DNA from: Scatophagus argus
Lineage: Eukaryota > Chordata > Actinopteri > Scatophagidae
DNA: 64,000 bases
Reading direction: 5' to 3'
NCBI RefSeq assembly: GCF_020382885.2
Contig: NC_058510.1
Span: forward strand, 6,754,862-6,818,861
Positions 23,850 to 53,760 of the stretch are shown here, piece after piece (position 1 is the first letter of the stretch; every line of letters starts with the position of its first letter). Position numbers and translations under genes: made by a program. The notes under the pieces were generated by a model. The model had not been told where the DNA came from. It did no database searches and saw nothing but the letters and a program-made list of their open reading frames with translations.

Positions 23850-26060
23850 TCACAGTGCTCATTAGCTAACCATACATAGAGGTCAGTTTATGGCCTCAAA
23901 AGGATTGGGGAGAATTTGTACCTCTACAATGGCGCCATCTGCCTTTCGGTTCAGAGCCGCAGCTCGTGTATCTGTAAGCAGTACTGTCTTCATCCCAGCA
24001 GATTTAAGTCTATGTATTATATTTGTAGCACTCACTGCAATATGAATTTATCCCTTCAAATAAAAGGTGAGAGAACTCAGTAAAATTCAATCATACTCTG
24101 AACCAACTGAAAATTTTGCCCCTTTTTGCCAACCCCTTCACTCAAAGCTTTGCTGGTGTGTGAGCTCCCGTCTCTCTTATTGGAGCTTTTGTAAGCTGCA
24201 AAAGTCGTCGATTATGTACAGACCCTACTGAATTGCCACAGCGGCTGTCCAGTCTTTGTAAGTGCAGGCAGCAAATACAAATACTGTAAATCAAATCTGG
24301 GTGCAAATCACTGCCATCATAACCACCACACAGTAATGGAAATATTACAATATATGATGTGCTGCTTGTGTGGTTAAAATCATTTGATGAGGACAAAGAT
24401 GTGAACATTTTAAATTGTTTTGCACATTTTAGGAAAATGTGAGGGATTGTTTTTTAGGAAGTTGTAATAATGACAAAGTGTGTATTTAATGTAAACTAAC
24501 ACAAAAGCCTAAAGCAACTTTGGAAAGATAAATCTGTAGATAAAATGTAGATTTTCATCCTATATATAATTTTTATAGATACTTTCTCCTCCTCAGGCCT
24601 CAAAAGGCCTCACGTTTTAGTTAAAACGTAAAGTCTTCTATTTATGTGAGCCTAAGTTTTCTGGACATCATAAACTGACTCACAAACACTTGATTCACCA
24701 GATGGCGTCGTGTTACTCGTACCTGAGGACTGGGAAATGTTTCCCTCTCAAAATGGCCTATAGTGCTCTCTTTGTTAACATGCAGGTGTTTTACGTGGCT
24801 CGAAATGGGGGTTTTTCCTTTTTTCCAGACTTCTTTCAGAGTGTGGAGGCCTCAGTTGAGTTCAGTGCCTGAGGTTTCACAAGGAAAAATCATTAGCCTG
24901 CTGTCACTTTTGGGGGAAATAGATGGTTCACTTTTCACAGAATTTCTCCTCTTCAATTTCTCCTTGTCTGAAATGTTTAACAGCACAAGATATGAAATAT
25001 TGAACACTTTTTTGCTGCAAGTGCCACTGAAGAAACTACATGATTCCTTTGTTTACACGTCCACAAGCTGTCACTGAAATTAAAAACCTCTCAAGGCTTA
25101 ATGTGATTTTAGATTTGTGTCAGTCTGCTTTTGTATGTATCCACACTGATGTTATGGGCTGGGCTGAGTCCTAGACATGAAGTGATGGATAGGACCTGCT
25201 CCAGGCCGTGATCAATTTTTTCCCCAACCTTGTTATGAGCATATTGACTTCTGCTCCATGCAGTCTGCTCAGGAGTGAGCAATGGCAGTGGGGTCCAGGA
25301 ATCCTTCAGGGGGGTTCAAGACAAGGCTGAATTAACCAACTGGGGGGCAAAGTGGGCAGCTGCCCCAGACCCTTAGACCCTGGCAAACAGAGCTGAAACG
25401 ATCAGTCAAATGTCAAAAAATTAATGGGCAGCTATTTTGGTAACTGATGAATTGTTCAGTCCAAGTCATTTTTAAAGCCAAAATGCCCAACATTTGCTGG
25501 CTCCAATGTGAGAATTTGCTGCTTTTCTTTTTGTTTATTTCATGTTAGACTAAATATGTTTGAGTTTTTGACTGTTGTTGCAGACAAAACAGTACACAAG
25601 ACTGCATTGGCTGTTTTTCATTACTTTCTGATTTTTATAGGCAAACCCCTGGCAAATTAATCAGTAATAAACATAAATATTAGCTGCAGCTTTAGTGGCA
25701 ACTGATTCATTTTTGTAAGCACCACTAAAACACCACGTTAACTGAAGTTATAGGGGCCTTAAAGCAACACCTGCATTATCACCTAAAGTGGAGGGGCCCT
25801 GAATTAATTATCTAGATTTAACACCTTTATTAAGTGAGCTTATGACATGCTTATATAGTGCATATCTTACTGAAAATTACAGTTCATCAAAATACAAAAA
25901 ATTAAAACGCCCCACAGAATCGCCACAGGTTGGACCACAGCGAGTGGGGCCCACATTTGGTATTTGTATTGGCCGTATGCAGTATCAGTATCGTGTAAAT
26001 GAAGTTACACTAACTTCTACAATACGGGAAATGAATGAACTCCCTGACCTCCGCATCTGT
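23850..26060. other. nktr-zbtb47 intergenic region
   Basis: No gene recognised. It contains one degenerate hAT-like MITE (25389-25695) nested in a GGGGCC-rich repeat-like stretch (about 25.31-25.82 kb). Composition becomes richer in CpG from about 25.9 kb, toward the zbtb47 first exon. Confidence 0.6.
25389..25695 (+). mobile_element. Degenerate hAT-like MITE (family A)
   Basis: The left end reads AGAGCTGAAACGATCAGT, and the right end, reverse-complemented, reads CTAAAGCTGCAGCTAATA. Both resemble the CAGGGCTGCAACTAACGATT terminal repeat of a very abundant teleost MITE. Flanks are TGGCAAAC (25381-25388) and TGGCAACT (25696-25703), an 8-base target duplication with mismatches, the size expected for hAT. 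There is no coding capacity. Confidence 0.6.
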
Positions 26061-26069
26061 CCGCCCGTT

Positions 26070-26077
26070 TGACGTCA
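26070..26077. promoter_or_regulatory. Palindromic cAMP response element-like site
   Basis: Perfect TGACGTCA in a CpG-rich stretch about 350-430 bases upstream of the zbtb47 first-exon donor. Perfect sites of this kind are typical of CREB/ATF-bound promoters. Binding here is inferred. Confidence 0.5.
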
Positions 26078-26164
26078 CGCGGTCGCAGGAGCGCACAGTG
26101 AGAGGAAGCGCATCCAGGTTTGCGCCATATGGCCGAATGTCCTTCCCAGTCCTCCTGCTCACGC

Positions 26165-26190
26165 CAAAATAAATAAATAAATAAATAAAA
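26165..26190. repeat. (AAAT)n microsatellite
   Basis: About six AAAT/ATAA units close upstream of the zbtb47 first exon. Confidence 0.85.
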
Positions 26191-26406
26191 GAGAAACCAA
26201 GTCCAGTACAAAGAAATGCGCCTGTCTCGCAACTCCACGTTAAACAGTACCGTGTCCCTTTAAAACCGTCTGACAAAAAGCCCATATGATCCCCGAGCTC
26301 CAATCACCAATTCCTTCTGCAAAAGCAGCCTCTGCATTTTTGTCTGTCTGAATGCTACAGCAGCACGGGGGGGAAAAAGATTGAGGATAAGGCAAAAACT
26401 GAGGAA

Positions 26407-26412
26407 ATGTGA
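26407..26412 (+). other. Minimal start-stop upstream ORF
   Basis: ATG immediately followed by TGA, 91 bases before the end of the predicted zbtb47 first exon. If it lies in the leader, it is a one-codon upstream ORF, a type known to stall or divert initiating ribosomes. Whether the transcript starts before this point is not known. Confidence 0.4.
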
Positions 26413-26502
26413 CAATTCAACGGTCATTTTCATGGCGAAGGGAGAACTGGTGCGAGAGGAGTTATTCTGGGACTCCTTCGAGCCTCGAAACGCTGGATCA
26501 AA

Positions 26503-44131
<17,629 letters not shown>

Positions 44132-44931
44132 CAATTCTCTGTAGCATTCAACTTTTTTTTGTTTTGTTTTGTTTTTCTTAGAGCTTTTAAGATGACTTAA
44201 AATGCAGCAGGAGAGTGATGCTCCTCAGTGACATTCACACTGAGGGGTAAAAACTGACTGAAGGCTGCATGGAGGCCTCCTAAAAAACACACACACATAC
44301 ACCTACCACAATAAGAAATACTTATTTTTTACTCTGCTAAATACAATAGATAACCTCAGTGTCCAGTAGGACGTGTTGTCACTACGCTTCTCCTCATGAA
44401 TTTCAACAACTCTGTTCTGGTTCCATTTGGGACTTTCCACTACCACACACTACTTTCCAGAGCCTTGCACAATGCATTGATTGTAGCATCTTTTACAAAG
44501 TGGGAAGAAGAGTTTCCAAAATCTTTACTCATTTGGGGGGGTCATCAGTCAAGTGAGAACCACACTATGACGAGCGAAAATTATTTTTGGCTGTTCTCTG
44601 CCAAGATGTAGCGAGTGGTTTTGGTCTGACCCAGCAATAACCAAATGCTGATTTGTCTTCGAGCATATACATGTATGGCATTGCCAGTAACCAAATCCTG
44701 TTAGCTCAACCGCTATAGTTAGAAAATGTTATACAGCATTTATAATCGATCCTGCACCTTACATTTAACTCTAGTGATATTTAAAATGTACTCCTCTAAT
44801 TGTCTTCATTTTTATAATTGTGGTTAGTGTATAATTCGTGGCACGTTACGTCAATTTGTCAGGATGTAAGAGAAGTTGTGACATGTGGAGAGTCAGCCAT
44901 GCAATGCAGTGTGTGTTGTCTGTGACTCTGA

Positions 44932-44974
44932 GTGTCTGTGTGTGTGTGTGTATGTGTGTGTGTGTGTGTGTGTG
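44932..44974. repeat. (TG)n microsatellite
   Basis: About 20 TG units with one TATG interruption, within the likely zbtb47 3' UTR. Confidence 0.9.
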
Positions 44975-45620
44975 CTCGTGATATGAAGCAGAGACGAGAG
45001 ATCTTCAGATTTGCGTTCAGCTAATCAACGCTTGAGCTTCCCCGAGTCAGGAGATAAAGTAATATGTTGACTCTCATCTGTTGCTTACATTAAGCAAGGG
45101 CGCTCCTCCTTGTAGATCTGGCTTTGAGACAATATCGCACTTTTCTGTGACTTATTAGTAAAACCTAATGTACTCAGGCCTACAGTATATTTGTAGGTTA
45201 CAAATCTAACGTTAATGTTAACTTACAGCTCATGTCCCAACTAGGTCCAATCTATATAATTAGTTGCCAAGAATGTAGGGACTATGATATTCACAAAAAA
45301 CCTGCTTTTATAGCTAAGTGTGCACATTTCATTATGATGTATATTGTGAAATGTTAAACATTATATTCCCAATGCCTAGATCTCTCAAAGAGAACTGACA
45401 GCGATTACTCTTGGCACAACAGAGCAAATCATTAAAAGGGCTCCTTAAGATTACATCACTGGCAGTTTCTTTTAATGGTGATTTTAGAAGCTGATCAAAG
45501 TTAGAGACATGCAGTATGTAATACGGCTCAAAAATGTGGTCCTGTGTTCACCTTTCACAGCTGTTTGTCGTAAACCTACTGGAGTAGAAGTAAAAGAATA
45601 TAATCAAATCTTTGTGAGTT

Positions 45621-46183
45621 TAAAGGAGCAGCTTGACATTTTGGGAAATACGCTTATCTGTGTTAATGTACTTTCTTGTCCAGAGTAGAATGTGAAGAAG
45701 GACCCCACTCTCATGTCAGTAACTTAAATATGAAGCTGCAGCCAGTGCTGCCAATTAAAGTAGATAGCACTAGCCCCAAAAGTCACTAAAAGTCCTCAGA
45801 TGACCTCATACACTCATGTGCACATTGATGTAGTTGTGTCAGCAGAAGTGACGGAGAGATCGCAAAGAGCTATATAAAAGGTAGACAGACAAATATTTTG
45901 CAAAATAATCACCGACTCACTACAGGGATATTGTGTATTTGAAGAAAAAAAAAAACAGAAAAAAAATCTATGAAAGGAGGGAGAAGATCAAACTAATAAT
46001 TTATATGTTTACAAGCTATATAATCTATGTATGGTATTTCTATATTCTATGTGAGAGTGACATAACCATAGAAATTTGCAATAACTGCAGCAGTATGAAT
46101 TACAATATAATATAGGTTATTTCAAGATGTAAAAGGCCCCTTCTCTGATGGCTTACTTCCCAAAATGTGAAAGTATTCCTTTA
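45621..46183 (+). mobile_element. Longer MITE of family B with terminal inverted repeats
   Basis: The left end TAAAGGAGCAGCTTGACATT continues TTGGGAAATACGC. The right end reverse-complemented reads TTTAAAGGAATACTTTCACA, then TTTTGGGAAGTAAGC. These are matching inverted ends of about 33 bases. The 560-base copy is longer than the one at 29.2 kb, with an AT-rich centre. It probably lies in the zbtb47 3' UTR or just beyond. Confidence 0.7.
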
Positions 46184-48564
46184 AATCTGACATTTCAATC
46201 AGTAAATTATCCAAAAATAGTCTCTGTGCACTATTGATGCACTCCCACTCACTTTATCTATAGATAGCCTACTTGTAGTGTAGCATTAACTTGTAAATAT
46301 TGTTAAGATGTGTTTCTTCCTTGTGATTAATTCCTCATGTTTACATATGGAGAGTCAGTTGAATGTGCCCCCACATGTGTCTTGGCTGGTACTACCAATA
46401 AGCTTTTGTAAATGTAATAAGCTGTTCATTGTTTAATTTAAAAGTAAAATTTAAGCACCTTAGTGTTGTCCTATGTCTTCGCTTACCCCACATGTATTCC
46501 TTAAACTGCCATGGTTAAATGGTTAGGGCCACATCAGATGTTATTTGATAATGGTACTTCTTTTTTTATGCGTCTAACATGTTTTGTACTTTGATTTGCT
46601 GCTTTTGTACGGGTTCCAGTGTGAGACTGCCCTTAAAATGAAAAGTCTAGAGCTGTTAAATATTTGAATTTCTTCTGGCTGTGATAAATCCAATTTAGCC
46701 TTACTGGACCAATCAGCTCCAGGGTCAGAAATGAGCTAAAATTTAGACATTTGGAGATGTTTGATGAGGTAACTGCCAACCTTTTATACCCATGTAAGGT
46801 TTGATCTGGTCGCTGGTGCTTCTGATTGTGGGCAGGGAGGACTAAAGGCATCCTGTTATGTCACACAGACTAAGGACTGATGCTGTCTTTTGGCGTCTTA
46901 GTAAATTGCACTCTGTTAGTAATCCTCCCTTAAGAGTACATTATAAATGTACTTATCAAGTGTTCTCCCACTTCACTGTTTTGAGAAGCACTAGTTGAAG
47001 AGACAATACTGAGATACTGTGGTTATAGTTTGTGTAATCGCCTTATACATAAAGGGATTTGAATGTTTGTCTTATGGATGACGGTAGTAGCTGATGGTAA
47101 AGGAAGTGGGATAGTAGTTAATACTACTGATTTATGCACTTTGAATTTGATTGCCACACTAGCCCGTAATGGGGAATTATGTATGCAGTTGAAAAATAAA
47201 ATAGCTAGCAGAGATGTGTACTGAAAAACTTGAGTCTAAATCCCAAGGTATACATTTCACATTTACATTAAAAGTAATGAGTGGATGTTGATGCTCATAA
47301 ATAATGAACAAAACCTCTAAATTTGTTTTTTTTGTGTTATTTGTTCAAAATTGACCAGTCTATGGTTCTTAATTTATGTCCTTCCAAACTAGTGTAGTAT
47401 TAATCAATTATTGTTAATGATATATCAGACAAACTGTCATATTCATCATGTTGGAGGGGAATGACATGGGGCAGATAATCTAACAGTTTTGTAAAAAATT
47501 GTCAGCATCATTGGTAGGCCTAAATGGTAAAAAATAACAAACATAAAATGCAAATTGATTTGTTTTAACCTTCTTTACACGCTATATTACATGTATAGAT
47601 CATGACACAGAGGAAGTGTACAGACTGATTTGGGTACAAAAGTCTAAACCCAACCGAGAAAGCAGAATTTAAATGTTAATCCTTTGTCTTGGATTATTTA
47701 GTGAACAAGTCTTCCTTAAATCCAGCTGCAAACAAGACAAAACCCATCCGCGACATGGCAACACTTAATCGAGATGTGCATTGAAAATGTATGGTAACAG
47801 ACCGACACTGGAGGCCTGACTTCTCACAAATCCTGAAAAAGAAAATAACTATAAATGTTTCTGATGTATTGTTATCAAGTTAAATGGCAGTAAAGCTGAG
47901 ATTCTAGAATCTGAGATCAGAAATTTGCACAGTGTTTAGGAGTTCTACATTCAAGGCAAGTAGGTTTAATGTCTTTATATTAGCCAAATTCTCCTTTTCT
48001 GAAGCTAGCGGCCAAAGGCTTGTGCTAGATTAGGCAAAGGTGGACCTGCCCTTGTCCTTAAATGAGGGTTTGTCAGTGATTAAGTGGGTGCCTAGACACC
48101 ACAGTGACTGTGCTTCTGCGTTGCACCCAAGGAAATTGTTTGTCACATAATGAAGCACTGAGCACGACTGTTGATACAAAGCTGGGTGGCTACAGGATTT
48201 CCAAGGTGTGTCTCTACTGGGACTTTTAGTTTTGGGTGTAGCTGCCAGAAGCAAAGTGTGAATCCAAAAAGATTTGATTGTGTGGCCTTCAGCATCAAGG
48301 AAAGTGTTGGGAAATCTTATTGATGATATTTGAGAGAAAGCGTTATATGTATGTAAGAAATTAAAGAAATGTGTCATTCTTTTGGAGAAGAAAAAAGCCT
48401 CATGTTTTTTTAAGTATGGAGGGGTTTTTTTGTTCATCTACATATAGGTGCAAAGTTATGGAACCCCAAAACTGACAAATGTAATCAGACAAGTCAAAAA
48501 TACTGAGTAGATCAAAGAAAAATATTAGTTCTATATTAAAATGGAGTGTAAAAAGTATAAGTGC

Positions 48565-48776
48565 AATGATTAGTCATTAGTCAAAGGTTGATTGGCTGAT
48601 CGACAGAAGGTAATGCGGAAATTCTCTGGTTCCAGTTTCTCAAAAGTTAAATATTCTTAAATATTTTTTTTTTTTTTACCATTTTCTGTTTTTTATAGGC
48701 AAATGACTAATTGATTGAAACTGAAATAATCAACAGATTAATTAATAATGAACATACATGTAAGTTGCAGCTCTAG
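48565..48776 (-). mobile_element. Internally deleted hAT-like MITE (family A)
   Basis: Begins CAATGATTAGTCATTAGTCA, contains ATTCTCTGGTTCCAGTTTCT and ATCAACAGATTAATTAATAA, and ends GTTGCAGCTCTAG, the terminal repeat of the family on this strand. At about 210 bases it is shorter than the usual copy. Confidence 0.65.
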
Positions 48777-48902
48777 TAAAAGGAAATGAGAAAGTTTTTT
48801 ACTTCTCTAATCAGTTGGTTAGAAAAAGCTGCTTTTTTTTTAGTTTGGGGAAAAAAGGGACATAAAATCACACAGACACTTAGACAATGTAGGAGGATTG
48901 CA

Positions 48903-48944
48903 ATAATTAAGTCTAAGACTTAATCAAGTCTTAGACTTAATTAT
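48903..48944. repeat. Perfect 19-bp inverted repeat (palindrome with 4-base spacer)
   Basis: Left arm 48903-48921 (ATAATTAAGTCTAAGACTT) and right arm 48926-48944 are exact reverse complements, separated by AATC. The pairing stops sharply outside the arms. Single-strand or RNA folding would give a near-perfect hairpin. Neither flank looks like a known MITE family. Confidence 0.9.
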
Positions 48945-49844
48945 GGTGTGATGGTGAGAAAATGCACTTTAAGATGATTAATGTTCATTAATGTACCCAT
49001 TAGCCCCCACCTTAAATATTGTGAGTATTTGCTTGCCAGCTAGATTGCTTTAGCTGCTGTTATAAGAATGTGTACAGTGAGACACTGGTATGCAGTAGAA
49101 TATATGGATGATTAACATTTTTTATCATTTTATAATGAAACTTAGCTTTAGCTCTTCAGCTAGTTATCTATATTGCTGATAAGGCTTGTGTTAAGTGTGT
49201 TCAGACATTAGTGTTGTCAGTTAAGCCTGCTTGCTACTCAGATTGCTAAATCTAAAAATTGGAAATGCGGTATGGAAAATGGGAACAGCATTTTGCTTCT
49301 ATTTTTATTTTATTTATTTTTCCTTGATTCAAGGTTAATTTAAACTTTCTTTTTACACTCCAATGAATAATACTAAAAAAAAGTAGATGATGTGTTCATT
49401 TGTATTTTGTTACTATTTGACATTTTGTCAGTTTCTGGGCTCCATAAAATTGGAAAGAAGATGTTGATGGTTGTTTTGCACGTGAAAGTTTGGTTAGGTG
49501 TTCTGTTACATTTGTTCAGTGATGACTTCTCTCCTTTCTGGGCAAAGACACATGTGAAAATGAAGATAGGCACCAATGTCATAATCATTTCAAAGATGTA
49601 TTATCCACATACCCTCTACATTTCCCATACTTACTCATACAGCATTTGTGTTAAAGAAATCATGTGTACTGTTACTCGCTAATTCTCTACTTTATAATGT
49701 AAACACTATGTCTTAGTTAACTCTGATGTACAAAGACCATGTGTAGGCAGTAGTTGTCAAGTTCAGCTATATTAAAATACTAAAAACCGTACATGGACAA
49801 TAGTGTCTAGAGGTGCTAATAACATTAGAACGTATTTTCTGTCT

Positions 49845-49850
49845 TTTATT
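49845..49850 (-). terminator. klhl40: Candidate poly(A) signal of klhl40
   Basis: TTTATT on the plus strand, AATAAA on the klhl40 strand, about 545 bases after the stop codon. It is the nearest canonical hexamer I found. Its use is inferred. Confidence 0.4.
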
Positions 49851-50394
49851 GTATTATTGACTAGTGTTTACTGTCTGTAACACTGCAGAGCGTAATGGAA
49901 TCATTTCAATATTAAACAGTATAGTTATATTATTGCAAATGGAGATGTGTGGTGTGTTTTTGTTTCGACATGGAGAAAATGAAATTGTTTTCAACTGTAT
50001 CAAGTTCCAGTCATGTTCTCCAAAGGCGCCTACATTATGGCTTTGCTGCCATCTGTTGGGAAATACACAACTTTTTGCCATCACAGTTTCCATGATTATT
50101 AACATAGTTTTTAGTGTTAAATACATTGTTTTCCATATGATGCAAAAAATAAAAAATAAAAGGCAACAGGGTACAGATTGTTTACATTTTACAGCTTCCC
50201 AGTCTCGATCAGATTAAAGTCACTGAAACACACATAGAAATGTCTTCAATCAAAAAGATTGCCTGTGATCCTACACAGTTAGAACTGAGGTTAGATGTCA
50301 GATCCCAGCCATATCTCCTTGGACCTATGAACTACTCTACAAGTTGTTAATGAGCACAGGTTTCTGTTAACAGGCACAGACTAAAGGGGCCTTT

Positions 50395-53300
50395 TTACAT
50401 CTTGGTGAGACGCAGGGTGTTGAGGTGGACTCCCAGAACGGTGGAGCCTGACGCGTACTGGATCTGCCTGAGGATCCCGTTCCACCTCTTCTCTGTTTCG
50501 TCATACCTGAGGAGGTTAACAGACTTTGGGCATTAAAAAGGTAAAACTCAGACACCCACTGAAAATGTTTTTGTCTATGTCATCTCATCTCATTATCTAT
50601 CTATATTATTGCTGAAGTACTGAATATAAAACTCCCTGTTTTGGTTTCTGTTAGCATGTGATCCACCGCTCTAATCATAACTAAAAATAAAGTATCAGGA
50701 GCACTATGGATGAATGTGTTAATAAAAAGAAATCCTTCATCTGTTATTATGACCCACCTCCAGATGTCATTCATCTCTTTGGGAACAATCTCGTCGCTGT
50801 CCTCCAAAGGCATCATGGCAAAACCTCCTACTGCATACAGTGAGCCATCCAGTGACACCAGGTTCAGAGAACTGCGCTCCTGGGGAAATGCCACAGAATC
50901 TGACCACCTGAAAATAAATGGAAATACACACACGGTGGTACAGTTCAGTAAGATGCAATACAGATGGGGAGGGCTCAAGCAGCTTGAATGTGAAATTTAC
51001 ATTTCGCTCAGACTTTTTAAGCTAGATTTAATGTTTTAAGTGAGAATGTCACTTTAATGTTTTCTCCCAAGAAAATATTTAAATATGTTTTTTTATATAA
51101 ATTTATGTTAATAGATTTCATTTTAATAATTTTGGAAGTTATTAATGTGAAAATGTGAAGAGCGACAACTGAACAGCTGTTTAATTCTCTAAAAAATGCA
51201 AGAACCCAGTAAGCCAAACAATGTTCTGCATACAAAACAGCATGAAAAAAAAAAATACATTTGTAATTGTAATAAAGGGGTCTCATTGTGACTTCATGCC
51301 CCAGCAATGACTTTGAGTTTGCACATGACTTGGGCCAGTAGCTGCCAATAGACCACCACATTCACTTTTGTCAGTCTTATTCAGTGATTTAGAGCAACTC
51401 ACTTGTTGGATGTGATGTCGTACACTTCCACAGAGTCTGTCAGCCCAGTGTCGGTGACTCCTGCTGCCACATATATTTTGTCTTTGTGGACGGTGGCTCC
51501 ACATAAAGAACGCGCAGTATTCATGGGAGCAAGTTCCTTCCATTCAAATCTCCTGGCATCATATGCACACATCTTCCTCATACAGCTCCTGTTCACAAGA
51601 CAGACAGAGGATGTAGGGCCTCAGACCTTCCCTGGTGGTTTCTTTATTTGACTTTTTTTTAAAAGAAACTTGCTTGATTAAATGATAAAGCCTTAAACTT
51701 ACTTTATTTTATCACACTTAATACTCACTTGTTGTGTCCTTTGCCTCCAATCACGTAAACAATATCATTATGAGATATTGTTGCGTGTCCGTAGACTGGA
51801 TAAGGAATTGGCTCTGATTCGCCCCATTTAAAAGATCTGCAAATGGTAATTGCGGGTAATAATTGGTTATCTATATCTGTGGAAATAAACACAAATTGTG
51901 CATCCCAATTAGATTTAACTTGTACTCACTGTCTGTCATAGATCAAAACAGAGTCCAGTGTGTTCTCCTGATCCTTCAGCTCCTTCCCTCCCAACACAAA
52001 GATGGAGTTCTGAGCCTCAGCCAGCCCAAACAGGAAGCGAGGAGAAGGGACGGGAGGCATCCCCAGCCAATCAGCACCGACTGGGTCATACTGAGGTCAG
52101 ACAGACACAAACACAACACCTAATTTTCCCCCTCTCTGTTTCCACTTATGTATATATAAGGTTCATCCTTTTCCAGATACACGCTTTTGGTGTGAGAATA
52201 TTCTGTGTCTTCCTTGAAGGTATTTGATGTTTACATTTAGTGACATTTTTAAACCAAATGCAAAAATATTCTACATGTGATGTGTGAAAATTAATCCACA
52301 TCCACATCCTGGAGCACTTAAGGAAATATTACTTTCTTGATCCTCCCAGGACTGGTTTCTGTCATTGCAAATTTGTCATCTTTTGTCAGTACTTTATTTA
52401 TAGTCTTCCCTACCTGCAGGAAATAAGAGCACAGTGGTTCCTCTTTGTTCTGTTCATCAAAGAACAATCCTCCAACCACAAAGATCTGGTTCTCCTTGGT
52501 GACCATGCTGACGTGGTTCTTGGGAATCTGTGTGGAAAGTGATGCTACAAAGCAGTCATTCCCCGTCGGATCGTAGGCCACAGCACCCGTGTCGTTCACC
52601 ATCAGTATCAAGTTCCTGACAAACATCCCAAATCGCAGATTGTCATTAAGGATGCCTGGGAGAAGACCTTCTTCTTCCTCTTTATCCTGACTCTCTCCAT
52701 CTTTCTCTGCTTCATTGTCCTCCTTCTTGCTTTTGCTTTTTTTAACCTCCGGCATTTTCCCAGCGTGAGCATCCCTAACCAGCTGGAGTTTCTGCTGCAA
52801 CTCAGGATTTGAAGAGATCAGTTTGTGTTTCTCCACTTTCTCCTTAAGGTATTCCTCACTAACTAGACGCAAGCGAACGCAATCCAGTAAACCCGGCAGC
52901 TCTTTCTCTCTGCTCTCTGTGTCCCGGGATACCCAGTTCATCAAAGCCTCGAACACTGCCTCCTCTGTCTCAACGCTCAAACTGTCGTTTGATAAAATGG
53001 CTGCCAGCTCACTGGCAAGCAGCTGGAGGAAGTCCTCATCCCTAGAGATGAGTTGGAAGTGCTCGCAGGCATAGTTTCGAGCAGAGATGGCCAACCTGGG
53101 ACAGTCCAGCATCAAGCCGAGTCTGAAGACAGCGAGACAGTTGCTGAGGCTCAGGCGCTTTTGTAAGAAAGACACACACACAGTGAAGATTGAAGGGATC
53201 TGATACATGTTAGCCACTGCGAAGATGTCCTGGACGTTGTGCTCTGTCACATTGATTTTGGACGTGTACAGGTACTTGAGGATCAGCCCCATGACACCCG

Positions 53301-53541
53301 GCTCCACATCCTCCAAGACAATCTCCCTCTTTTTGCTCTCTTCCAGGTCAGACAAAAAAATGGAGCGGAAGTATGAGCTGCAGGCACACAACACCAGCCG
53401 GTGGCAGGGAAACTCCTTATCTTTGATCTTCAGCACACAGTCAACCAGCTTGTCGTTCTCCAACAGGTCATACAGGCCGTCCTGGAGCAACGTCTGCTGG
53501 TACATCCTGGGTTCGTCCATGGGGTTTATTGGTAGAGCCAT
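50395..53541 (-). CDS. klhl40: Klhl40, BTB-BACK-Kelch protein of striated muscle (CUL3 adaptor family)
   Basis: Coding exons on the minus strand: 53541-52414, 52090-51930, 51836-51729, 51588-51403, 50907-50758, 50506-50395, all GT-AG, joining to 615 codons (614 aa; human KLHL40 is about 621). The protein starts [20 protein letters not shown]. The BTB domain spans about 20-130 ([20 protein letters not shown]), then a BACK domain ([19 protein letters not shown] near 160), a Lys/Glu-rich linker near 275-300, and Kelch repeats from about 320 to the end ([34 protein letters not shown]). The C terminus is LRLTKM, as in human. In mammals KLHL40 stabilises nebulin and LMOD3 in the sarcomere, and its loss causes nemaline myopathy. 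Teleosts have a and b copies; the N terminus looks more like the 'a' copy I recall from zebrafish, but I cannot settle this here. hhatl lies 2.7 kb upstream in the same orientation. Confidence 0.96.
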
Positions 53542-53682
53542 CGTTCCTGGCAGGGAGAGTTTGGATAGCCTTTCAGGCCTTTCAAATCAAACAAAAGGGG
53601 ATCTTCTTTATAGCAGAGCAGCTCTAGATTATAGCCTGGAAAGAGAATTCAGAGGCACAGTCAGCCTGCAGTTAGCCCACAC

Positions 53683-53760
53683 CAGCTGAACCCGGGGACG
53701 GCCCACTTCCTCAGCTGTCCTGACCCTTCAACTGAACTCCAACTGGCAGGTTATTTATAG
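53683..53760 (-). promoter_or_regulatory. klhl40: klhl40 promoter: MEF2/TATA-like site and E-boxes
   Basis: On the klhl40 strand, 53760-53751 reads CTATAAATAA, which fits the MEF2 consensus YTAWWWWTAR exactly and also contains a TATAAATA TATA box. It lies about 210 bases before the start codon, so transcription might begin near 53725. E-boxes CAGCTG lie at 53712-53717 and 53683-53688, and CAACTG at about 53730 and 53740. This arrangement fits a muscle-restricted gene driven by MEF2 and MyoD-type factors. Binding is inferred. Confidence 0.6.

Larger units (their letters stand above)
44132..50394. other. zbtb47 3' UTR and convergent intergenic space to klhl40
   Basis: No coding exon recognised. 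The zbtb47 3' UTR must start here; the first canonical AATAAA I can point to on the plus strand is at 47195-47200, so the UTR may be about 3 kb or use a variant signal earlier. The stretch also holds a (TG)n run, a full-length MITE, a perfect palindrome and a second MITE copy (all listed separately). zbtb47 and klhl40 converge here. Confidence 0.55.
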
